Assembly (NCBI GenBank): GCA_002732845.1
Contig: NVSZ01000029.1
Coordinates: 3,015 to 8,576 of the forward strand
Length of the DNA: 5,562 bases
Reading direction: 5' to 3'
DNA from: Rhodospirillaceae bacterium
GTDB taxonomy: Bacteria; Pseudomonadota; Alphaproteobacteria; Rhodospirillales; Magnetovibrionaceae
Every line of letters begins with the position of its first letter. Position 1 is the stretch's first letter. The translations under genes and the position numbers were made by a program. Shown here in pieces: positions 1 through 5,562 of the stretch. The notes under the pieces were generated by a model. That model worked only from the letters and a program-made list of their open reading frames with translations, made no database searches and was not told the DNA's origin.

Positions 1-1444
1 TTTTTTCTTCGATCAATTGCCGCGCCACGGTGAGGTCTCCGTCCATGAAAACCGTCATGGCCAGTTTAAGATTGGTGGAGACTTTTGCGTGGAGCTCACC
101 TATATCGGCCAGACCTTCATCAGAAAACCTTAACTGCTTGTTCGACAATTTGATGACTTTTTCCAACAGGTTTTCGATAATGTCGGCGCTGTGTTCTAGA
201 TTGGTGGTGAACGAGAGAATTTCCGCAATTCTGTGGCTTTCATCGTGTCCGACTTCTTGCAGAGCGGTTTTGGAGATGTAAAGTTTGATGTCTTCATAAG
301 ATTGATCCACCAGATCGTCCATTTCGATCAGGGTCGCGGCCAAGTAAGGATCGTTTTTTTGCAACGATACCATCATGCCCTGGATCATCGTTTGGACGTA
401 TTCGCCCATGCGCAAGGCTTCCCGTGATGCACAGTTCAGCGCCACGACGGGGGTTTCCAGGGCCGTAGTATCTAAAAAATGCGGACGATCGGACCCCGTG
501 CCGCTGTTTTGCGTGGGCAGGATTTGCTTTAAGATTTTGGCGGACACGGGCGTTAAAAAAATGAAAACCAGCGCCAGCGTTAGGTTGAACGCCATGTGAA
601 AATTAACCACCTGACTGCTGGCAGATGGGCTCAGTTGTGCCAACGCCGGAGTGATATAATCCAGCAGGGGCAAGCAAGCCATCACGCCGATAATCTTAAA
701 AGCCGCATTGCCAAAGGTCACGCGCCGCGCTCGCACGCCTTCTTTTAAGGTGGCCATAATCGGTGGCAAAACACCGCCCAAATTGGCGCCTAAAACCATC
801 ACCAACGCCAACGGAACGGGCAACAATTGTGCCGCCGCAAACGACATCACCAACAACACCATGGCCAGACTGGAATGGGCGACCCACGTGAGCAGGGCGG
901 TGAGGATGATGGCGATCAACGGATCGTCCCCCAACGACGTAAACAACGCCAACAGGACTTCGGAATCCCGCATTGGTTCGGAAGTTTTGACGATGATGCT
1001 CAACGCCAACAGCATCAACCCCAAACCAATGGCGGCGCGCCCGAGTTGGCTGTGCAAGACTTTGCCCTTGAAAGATTTATGGACAATCACGCCAACCAAA
1101 ATCAACAGCGGGGATAAAAAGCTGAGGTCAAACGACAGAATTTGCGCAACCAGCGTGGTCGCCACATCGGCGCCCAACATGACCGACAACGCCATGGCGA
1201 CGTCCATCAAACCGCGGCTGGTGAACGACGCCACGATCAACGCCGTCGCGGTGCTGCTTTGCACGATCATGGTGACGCCCATGCCCGCCAACAATGCGGA
1301 ATAACGGTTTGCCAAACCTTGGCTGATTAAGTACCGCAAGTTGGCCCCGAACCCACGAATGACGCCGCTGCGGACCATGTGTAGGCCCCACAACATCAAC
1401 GCCACCGCTCCTAAAAGCTGGATGAGGGCTTGGGTCGAACTCAT
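1..1444 (-). CDS. Na+/phosphate cotransporter family protein with C-terminal PhoU-like domain (partial, C-terminus cut by window edge)
   Basis: An uninterrupted minus-strand frame of 481 codons starts at ATG 1444-1442 and is still open at base 2, so the C-terminus is missing. It is an inner-membrane protein of the Na/Pi cotransporter family (COG1283, NptA/YjbB-like), whose members move phosphate with sodium or export it. The family's inverted repeats are visible. Repeat one has VQSSTATA at residues 61-68 and GADVATT at 91-97; repeat two has VAHSSLA at 188-194 and GANLGGV at 219-225. Hydrophobic segments lie near 7-24, 81-122, 137-152, 174-230, 249-269 and 283-300. From about residue 335 the protein becomes soluble, charged and helical (REALRMGEYVQTMIQGM, then EHSADIIENLLEKV), typical of the PhoU-like tail. 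Family members are usually about 540-600 residues, so perhaps 60-120 are absent. The start is supported by AAGGAA 8 bases upstream. It follows trpB2 by 25 bases and is probably cotranscribed. Substrate and direction of transport cannot be read from sequence. Confidence 0.9.
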   Translation of the reverse strand, partial: MSSTQALIQLLGAVALMLWGLHMVRSGVIRGFGANLRYLISQGLANRYSALLAGMGVTMIVQSSTATALIVASFTSRGLMDVAMALSVMLGADVATTLVAQILSFDLSFLSPLLILVGVIVHKSFKGKVLHSQLGRAAIGLGLMLLALSIIVKTSEPMRDSEVLLALFTSLGDDPLIAIILTALLTWVAHSSLAMVLLVMSFAAAQLLPVPLALVMVLGANLGGVLPPIMATLKEGVRARRVTFGNAAFKIIGVMACLPLLDYITPALAQLSPSASSQVVNFHMAFNLTLALVFIFLTPVSAKILKQILPTQNSGTGSDRPHFLDTTALETPVVALNCASREALRMGEYVQTMIQGMMVSLQKNDPYLAATLIEMDDLVDQSYEDIKLYISKTALQEVGHDESHRIAEILSFTTNLEHSADIIENLLEKVIKLSNKQLRFSDEGLADIGELHAKVSTNLKLAMTVFMDGDLTVARQLIEEK

Positions 1445-1452
1445 CAGTTTGG

Positions 1453-1458
1453 TTCCTT
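1453..1458 (-). promoter_or_regulatory. Ribosome binding site of the Na/Pi cotransporter gene
   Basis: The minus strand reads AAGGAA, followed by 8 bases and then ATG at 1444-1442. It lies in the 25-base gap after the trpB2 stop codon and fixes the start of the transporter gene. No terminator hairpin fits in this gap, which supports read-through from trpB2. Confidence 0.7.
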
Positions 1459-1469
1459 AAATGTCCGTT

Positions 1470-2837
1470 TTATTGGGCCACTACGTTGGGTAATTTAGCC
1501 AGCGCCGCGTCCATGGCAGCTTGGTCATGGGGTTCGTCTTTAAGTTTGCCATCGAAAAAGTCAGTGTAGGCCTGCATATCGAAATAACCATGACCGGATA
1601 GGCAGAACAGGATGGTTTTTTCTTCACCGCTTTCTTTGCATTTCAACGCTTCGTCAATGGCACCGCGCACCGCGTGGGTGCTTTCTGGGGCGGGCACGAT
1701 GCCTTCGGCTTTGGCAAAGGTGACGCCGGCTTGGAAACATTCCAATTGCCCGTAGGCGCGGGCTTCGATCAGGCCCAAATCCAAGACGTGGCTGACCAAG
1801 GGCGACATGCCGTGATAACGCAAGCCCCCCGCGTGGATGGGCGACGGCACAAACGCACTGCCCAAGGTGTGCATTTTGACCAACGGTGTCAGGCTGGCTG
1901 TGTCGCCAAAATCGTATGCAAAGGTGCCCTTGGTTAAGGTTGGGCACGATTCGGGTTCAACGGCAATCACACGCGTACTTTTGCCTTCGCGCAGATTGCG
2001 TCCAATATAAGGGAAGGCGAGACCTGCAAGGTTTGACCCACCGCCCGCACACCCGATGATGATGTCGGGTTCGGCGTCGGCCATTTCCATCTGTTCCATG
2101 GCTTCTTGACCGATGATGGTTTGGTGCAGCAACACGTGGTTCAGCACGCTGCCCAAGGCATATTTGGTGTCGTCACGTCCGGCGGCCATTTCAACAGCTT
2201 CGGAAATCGCAATACCTAATGACCCGGAACTATCTGGGTTTTCAGCTAAAATAGCGCGACCTGATTCGGTCTCAATGGACGGGCTGGGCACACACCGCGC
2301 GCCATAAGTCTGCATCAACGCGCGACGATAAGGCTTTTGTTCATAGCTGACCTTGACCATATAAACGTCAACTTCAAGCCCGAAGTGTTGGGCGGCATAG
2401 GCAATGGATGAGCCCCATTGTCCGGCCCCGGTTTCGGTGGTGATGCGTTTGGTGCCTGCTTCTTTGTTATAGAACGCTTGCGGCACGGCGGTATTGGGTT
2501 TGTGGCTTCCGGTGGGGCTGACGCCTTCGTATTTATAGAAAATTTTGGCTGGCGTTCCCAAAGCCTTTTCCAGCTTGCGCGCCCGAAACAACGGCGCCGG
2601 GCGCCATTGGCGATACACATCGCGCACGGGATCGGGGATTTCGATTTCACGTTCTTGACTGACTTCTTGCATGATTAAGGCCATGGGGAACAACGGGGCC
2701 AGATCATCGGGGCCAATCGGTTGGCCTGTGCCGGGATGCAAAACGGGGGCCGGGGGCGTGGGCAAATCAGCCACCAAGTTATACCAAGTCTTTGGAATAC
2801 GATCTTCACCCAAAAGATATTTAATGCTGTCGCTCAT
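1470..2837 (-). CDS. trpB2: TrpB2-type tryptophan synthase beta-like PLP enzyme
   Basis: A complete 455-residue cytoplasmic PLP enzyme of the TrpB-related family (TrpB2). The family is expected to condense indole with L-serine to give tryptophan, and often works without the TrpA alpha subunit. Visible landmarks are SHK at 111-113 with K113 as the expected Schiff-base lysine, TETGAGQWG at 134-142 with E135 matching the catalytic glutamate, the phosphate-binding loop CAGGGSNL at 263-270, PAPESTHA at 382-389, and SGHGYFD at 414-420. The N-terminus (MSDSIKYLLGEDRIPKTWYN) and the length above 430 residues separate it from ordinary TrpB1, which is about 400. I chose ATG at 2837 because conserved family sequence begins there. 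The frame is open to a TTG at 2900, which would add 21 unremarkable residues over the proposed promoter. The ribosome site is weak (GGGGCGG). No trpA or other trp gene is visible, so indole salvage or a backup role is inference. Confidence 0.93.
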   Translation of the reverse strand: MSDSIKYLLGEDRIPKTWYNLVADLPTPPAPVLHPGTGQPIGPDDLAPLFPMALIMQEVSQEREIEIPDPVRDVYRQWRPAPLFRARKLEKALGTPAKIFYKYEGVSPTGSHKPNTAVPQAFYNKEAGTKRITTETGAGQWGSSIAYAAQHFGLEVDVYMVKVSYEQKPYRRALMQTYGARCVPSPSIETESGRAILAENPDSSGSLGIAISEAVEMAAGRDDTKYALGSVLNHVLLHQTIIGQEAMEQMEMADAEPDIIIGCAGGGSNLAGLAFPYIGRNLREGKSTRVIAVEPESCPTLTKGTFAYDFGDTASLTPLVKMHTLGSAFVPSPIHAGGLRYHGMSPLVSHVLDLGLIEARAYGQLECFQAGVTFAKAEGIVPAPESTHAVRGAIDEALKCKESGEEKTILFCLSGHGYFDMQAYTDFFDGKLKDEPHDQAAMDAALAKLPNVVAQ

Positions 2838-2889
2838 CTTACCGCCCCATATTGTGAAATGTGTTGAAACTTTTGTTTTAAGTTTGAGT

Positions 2890-2918
2890 ATTATGGTCAA
2901 AAGATTTCAGTTTGAGAA
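2890..2918 (-). promoter_or_regulatory. Candidate sigma-70-like promoter for trpB2
   Basis: On the minus strand, TTCTCA (2918-2913, 4 of 6 bases matching TTGACA) is followed by exactly 17 bases and CATAAT (2895-2890, 5 of 6 matching TATAAT). Transcription would start near 2883, leaving a leader of about 46 bases before ATG 2837. If this is right, the upstream TTG at 2900 cannot be the start codon because it lies upstream of the transcript. Consensus matching alone in AT-rich DNA is weak evidence. Confidence 0.4.
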
Positions 2919-2953
2919 GGACTATTTCTTTGTGCCCGTGCGAAAACATGCCC

Positions 2954-2984
2954 TTGACCTTCCTGTCATGGGAAGGTTTATGGT
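2954..2984 (+). promoter_or_regulatory. CueR-type copper-responsive promoter of copA
   Basis: The -35 box TTGACC (2954-2959) and the -10 box TATGGT (2979-2984) are separated by 19 bases instead of the usual 17. This over-long spacer is the hallmark of MerR-family activated promoters: the regulator distorts the DNA so that RNA polymerase can align both boxes. Transcription should start near 2991, giving a leader of about 26 bases before the copA ATG. The arrangement closely resembles the E. coli copA promoter, which has the same -35 sequence and the same dyad half-sites. Confidence 0.9.
2957..2977. promoter_or_regulatory. CueR/HmrR operator (perfect dyad)
   Basis: ACCTTCC (2957-2963) and GGAAGGT (2971-2977) are exact reverse complements around a 7-base centre, TGTCATG. 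This matches the established CueR operator (ACCTTCC-N7-GGAAGGT) with no mismatch and sits inside the -35/-10 spacer, where MerR-family dimers bind. The likely binder is the regulator whose gene begins at 5389. Confidence 0.9.
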
Positions 2985-3000
2985 AAGCTTACATCTCAGT

Positions 3001-3006
3001 AGAAGG
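3001..3006 (+). promoter_or_regulatory. Ribosome binding site of copA
   Basis: AGAAGG lies 10 bases before ATG 3017. An in-frame stop (TAA at 2984-2986) with no alternative start codon between it and 3017 makes 3017 the only possible start of copA. Confidence 0.6.
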
Positions 3007-3016
3007 TTTAAGCAGT

Positions 3017-5392
3017 ATGACAAGTTTGATTCAAATCACGTTGCCGATCGAAGGCATGACCTGTGCATCGTGTTCGGCGCGCATTGAACGCCAATTGGCA
3101 AAATTAGATGGTGTAGAGACGGCTTCGGTTAATTTGGCCACCGAAGTTGCCGATGTTCACTATGACACCGATAAAGTCAGTGCCGAAGTCCTTAAATCCA
3201 CCATCGAAAAGACCGGGTTTACGGTTCCAGAACGCGAATTGGAACTGGCGATTGACGGTATGACCTGTGCGTCGTGTGTGGGGCGGGTGGAAAAGGCCGT
3301 GCAGAAGGTTAATGGCGTCTCAGAAGTGCGCGTTAACCTGAGCACCGAACGGGCCACCGTATTCTATGGTGTGGCGGCGATTCCCGATATTATCCGCGCC
3401 GTGCAAAAAACCGGATTTGAAGCCAGTGTTGTCGACAACGCCGAAGCCTTTGGCGCTAAGGATGAAGCAAAAGCCGCTCAAAAACTGCGCCTTGACTTGA
3501 TTAATTTAAGCATAGCTACGGCTCTGACCGCGCCGCTTTGGACACAGATGATTCTTAACTTTTCAGGTGTCGATTGGATGGTCGCGGGCTGGGTTCAATT
3601 GGCCTTGGCTTCTGGCGTACAATTTGGGACCGGATTGCGGTTTTATAGCCCCGCTTGGAAGGCCTTGAAATCGGGCAGTGGCAACATGGATTTGCTGGTG
3701 GTGATGGGCACGTTATCGGCGTGGTTGTTGAGCGCTTGGCGGGTGTTGTTCGGTGCCGCAGATGGACACTTGTATTTCGAAGCCTCGGCCACCGTCGTCA
3801 CCTTAATTTTGCTGGGTCGTTTTTTGGAAAGTCGGGCCAAGCGCGGCACCACCGGGGCCATTCGCGCGTTGATGAAATTGCGTCCTGAAACGGCGCGGGT
3901 TTTGAGCGCAGATGGCACGTCTGTGGAAATTCCAGCTGCCCAAGTGAAAAGCGGCGATACCGTGGTCATTCGCCCCGGTGAACGGGTTCCGGTCGATGGT
4001 GAAATCACCAAGGGGGAAACCTCCATGGATGAAAGTCTGCTCACCGGAGAAAGTCTTCCTGTGTTGAAAAGTTTGGGGGATTCTGTCACGGGTGGGGCCA
4101 TCAATGCGGACGGATTAATCCATGTTTTGGCGACCCGTGTGGGCCAAGACTCAACTTTGGCTCATATTATCAATCTCATCCAAAACGCCCAGTCCTCTAA
4201 GGCTCCGGTACAACGACTAGTCGATAAAATAGCCTCAATATTTGTGCCCATCGTGATTGCCATTGCGTTTTTGACGTGGGGCGGTTGGGTCATGGCGGGG
4301 GCCGGATGGGAAGTCGGTTTAATCAATGCCGTGACGGTCTTGGTGATCGCTTGTCCGTGTGCTTTGGGCTTGGCAACGCCCACCGCGATCATGGTGGGAA
4401 CCGGCGTGGCCGCCAAACACGGAATCTTAATCAAAGACGCCGAAGCCTTGGAAAATGCCCACCGGGTGAACACCGTTATCTTTGATAAGACCGGAACATT
4501 GACCCAAGGTAAACCACGTGTGGTGTCCGTTTCTGGTGACGATGAACGCAATCTTTTGCGTCTGGTTGCGACCGCTCAACAGGGCAGTGAACATCCCTTA
4601 GGTAAGGCTATTTTGGACGCCGTTAAGGGGGCCGAACTAACCCCCTTGGACAGCTTTAAAGCCCACCCCGGTCACGGCATCGAAGCGACTTTTTTGGGCT
4701 TTGCTTTACGGGTGGGAAACCGGGCCTTTATGGGCACTGTTTCAACCGCTAAATTTGAAGACGCGGCACAGGATTTAGAGCGCCAAGGCAACACCGTCAT
4801 GTGGGTTGCAGGCGGCGATGAATTATTAGGTTTTATCGCGGTCGGAGACGTCGCCAGAAAGACCAGTGCTGAGGCCATTAAAATCTTAAAATCGAAAAAC
4901 ATTCGACCCATTATGTTGACCGGTGATAATGCCCGCACGGCGAAAGCCATGGCGGACAAACTGGGCTTGGAAGATGTGATTTCCGAAGTCCTGCCGGATG
5001 GGAAATCCGGTGAAGTGGAACGTTTGCAAGCCGAAGGCGCGATTGTTGCCATGGTTGGTGACGGGGTGAACGATGCGCCGGCGCTGGCCCAAGCCAATGT
5101 CGGGCTTGCCATGGGTTCGGGCACCGATGTTGCGATGCATTCGGCGTCGATCACCCTGATGCGGTCTGAACCAACGCTGGTGGCCGATGCCTTGTCGGTA
5201 TCGTATGCCACGGTGCAAAAAATTCGCCAAAACCTTTTTTGGGCCTTTTTTTACAACATCGTTGCCTTGCCTTTGGCCGCAGCGGGCGTGCTAACTCCCG
5301 CAATTGCCGGGGCCGCTATGGCCATGAGCTCGGTCTCGGTGGTCAGTAATTCACTTTTGTTGAAACGTTGGACCTCAGGAGCACAAAAATGA
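3017..5392 (+). CDS. copA: Cu+-exporting P1B-type ATPase CopA
   Basis: A complete 791-residue inner-membrane pump that uses ATP to expel Cu+ from the cytoplasm. Two N-terminal heavy-metal-associated domains each carry GMTCASC (13-19 and 81-87). Membrane segments begin near residue 160. The actuator loop has TGES (343-346). CPC (446-448) forms the membrane metal site together with YN (746-747) and MSSVS (770-774), the P1B-1 set that indicates Cu+ (or Ag+) rather than Zn2+ or Cd2+. Catalytic landmarks are DKTGT with phosphorylated D490, SEHPLG (524-529) with H526 for nucleotide binding, TGDN (635-638), and GDGVNDAP (681-688). Length and order are normal and nothing is missing. It sits directly behind a CueR-type promoter and overlaps the downstream regulator gene by 4 bases, so copper should induce both. 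In rhizobia the equivalent gene is called actP. Confidence 0.97.
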   Translation: MTSLIQITLPIEGMTCASCSARIERQLAKLDGVETASVNLATEVADVHYDTDKVSAEVLKSTIEKTGFTVPERELELAIDGMTCASCVGRVEKAVQKVNGVSEVRVNLSTERATVFYGVAAIPDIIRAVQKTGFEASVVDNAEAFGAKDEAKAAQKLRLDLINLSIATALTAPLWTQMILNFSGVDWMVAGWVQLALASGVQFGTGLRFYSPAWKALKSGSGNMDLLVVMGTLSAWLLSAWRVLFGAADGHLYFEASATVVTLILLGRFLESRAKRGTTGAIRALMKLRPETARVLSADGTSVEIPAAQVKSGDTVVIRPGERVPVDGEITKGETSMDESLLTGESLPVLKSLGDSVTGGAINADGLIHVLATRVGQDSTLAHIINLIQNAQSSKAPVQRLVDKIASIFVPIVIAIAFLTWGGWVMAGAGWEVGLINAVTVLVIACPCALGLATPTAIMVGTGVAAKHGILIKDAEALENAHRVNTVIFDKTGTLTQGKPRVVSVSGDDERNLLRLVATAQQGSEHPLGKAILDAVKGAELTPLDSFKAHPGHGIEATFLGFALRVGNRAFMGTVSTAKFEDAAQDLERQGNTVMWVAGGDELLGFIAVGDVARKTSAEAIKILKSKNIRPIMLTGDNARTAKAMADKLGLEDVISEVLPDGKSGEVERLQAEGAIVAMVGDGVNDAPALAQANVGLAMGSGTDVAMHSASITLMRSEPTLVADALSVSYATVQKIRQNLFWAFFYNIVALPLAAAGVLTPAIAGAAMAMSSVSVVSNSLLLKRWTSGAQK
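5377..5381 (+). promoter_or_regulatory. Ribosome binding site of the CueR-like regulator gene inside the copA end
   Basis: AGGAG lies within the last codons of copA, 7 bases before ATG 5389. The good match and spacing decide the start of the regulator gene and support independent or coupled re-initiation at the ATGA overlap. Confidence 0.75.
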
Positions 5393-5562
5393 ACATTGGA
5401 ACGGTATCTGAACAATCGGGCGTGTCATCGAAAACCATTCGCTATTATGAAAGCATTGGCCTTATTCCCCCGGCGGACCGCGCCGAAAATGGCTATCGTG
5501 ATTATGGGCCAAATGATGTGGAAACCCTGCGTTTCGTGAAGCGATCACGGGCCATGGGCTTT
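5389..5562 (+). CDS. cueR: CueR/HmrR-like MerR-family copper-responsive regulator (partial, N-terminal 58 residues)
   Basis: Only the DNA-binding end lies in the window. It begins MNIGTVSEQSGVSSKTIRYY, the helix-turn-helix of the MerR family, with the signature IRYYE at 17-21, followed by the wing residues NGYRDY (34-39) and the start of the second helical pair (LRFVKRSRAMGF, 47-58). Family members act as dimers that hold an over-long promoter in an inactive shape and activate it when Cu+ binds two cysteines near the C-terminus. Those cysteines are outside the window, so metal specificity is inferred from the adjacent copA and the perfect CueR operator at 2957-2977. The start overlaps the copA stop in ATGA, implying cotranscription and positive self-control. 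Family proteins are usually about 130-150 residues, so more than half is missing. In rhizobia the name would be hmrR. Confidence 0.9.
   Translation, partial: MNIGTVSEQSGVSSKTIRYYESIGLIPPADRAENGYRDYGPNDVETLRFVKRSRAMGF

Larger units (their letters stand above)
2838..3016. other. Divergent intergenic control region between trpB2 and copA
   Basis: These 179 bases hold no gene and separate two divergently transcribed units. The half next to trpB2 (about 2855-2925) is clearly richer in A and T than the flanking genes and carries the proposed trpB2 promoter plus an 8-bp direct repeat. The half next to copA (2951-3016) carries the CueR-type operator and promoter and the copA ribosome site. Confidence 0.9.

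Noticed and set aside
354..360. A7 run on the minus strand in the transporter gene as a possible slippage site
   Set aside because: The frame is intact on both sides, the run reads as ordinary CAA-AAA-AAC codons, and there is no following structure to suggest programmed frameshifting.
708..1304. Long plus-strand open frame of 198 codons opposite the transporter gene
   Set aside because: It is antisense to a well-supported membrane protein frame. Its product has low-complexity N, T and A content, no family resemblance and no ribosome site.
2839..2850. Tiny upstream frame on the minus strand (ATG GGG CGG TAA) ending one base before the trpB2 start
   Set aside because: It has no ribosome site of its own and only three codons. 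It is most likely an accident of the G-rich segment that serves as the weak trpB2 ribosome site.
2838..2900. TTG start at 2900 extending trpB2 by 21 residues
   Set aside because: The extension resembles translated AT-rich spacer, overlaps the candidate promoter, and the conserved family N-terminus begins at the ATG at 2837.
2895..2900. TTGACC on the minus strand as a second MerR-type -35 box for trpB2
   Set aside because: No acceptable -10 box lies 17 or 19 bases downstream and there is no CueR dyad in the spacer, so copper control of trpB2 is not supported.
4672..5211. Minus-strand open frame of 179 codons inside copA
   Set aside because: It is the mirror of strongly conserved ATPase motifs (TGDN, GDGVNDAP). 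The product is serine- and proline-rich without a recognisable domain.

Overview
The window looks like chromosomal DNA from an alphaproteobacterium, probably of Rhodospirillales type. This is inference: the base composition is balanced to slightly GC-rich, the proteins read as alphaproteobacterial, and a copper ATPase gene followed directly by its own MerR-type regulator is an arrangement known from that class (actP-hmrR of rhizobia). The window is almost fully coding, with two pairs of genes diverging from one intergenic region of 179 bases.

Left half, minus strand (reading right to left): a stand-alone tryptophan synthase beta-like PLP enzyme (TrpB2 type, 2837 to 1470). After a 25-base gap comes a Na+/phosphate cotransporter-family protein with a PhoU-like tail, starting at 1444 and running off the left edge after 481 codons. 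The short gap and shared strand suggest one transcript, although the two proteins have no obvious common pathway.

Right half, plus strand: a complete P1B-1-type Cu+ exporting ATPase (CopA, 791 residues, two heavy-metal-associated domains). It overlaps by 4 bases the start of a CueR/HmrR-like MerR-family regulator, of which only the first 58 residues lie in the window.

The 179-base intergenic region (2838-3016) carries a textbook CueR-type promoter in front of copA: -35 TTGACC, a 19-bp spacer and -10 TATGGT, with a perfect 7-7-7 dyad ACCTTCC/GGAAGGT. The reading is that copper-bound CueR activates copA and, through the overlap, its own gene. A separate weaker sigma-70-like promoter for trpB2 can be proposed on the opposite strand, with an 8-bp direct repeat touching its -35 and its start-site region.

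I found no RNA genes, mobile elements, CRISPR arrays or clear terminators, and nothing that amounts to a wholly new system. The strongest signal is the copper-sensing control circuit.
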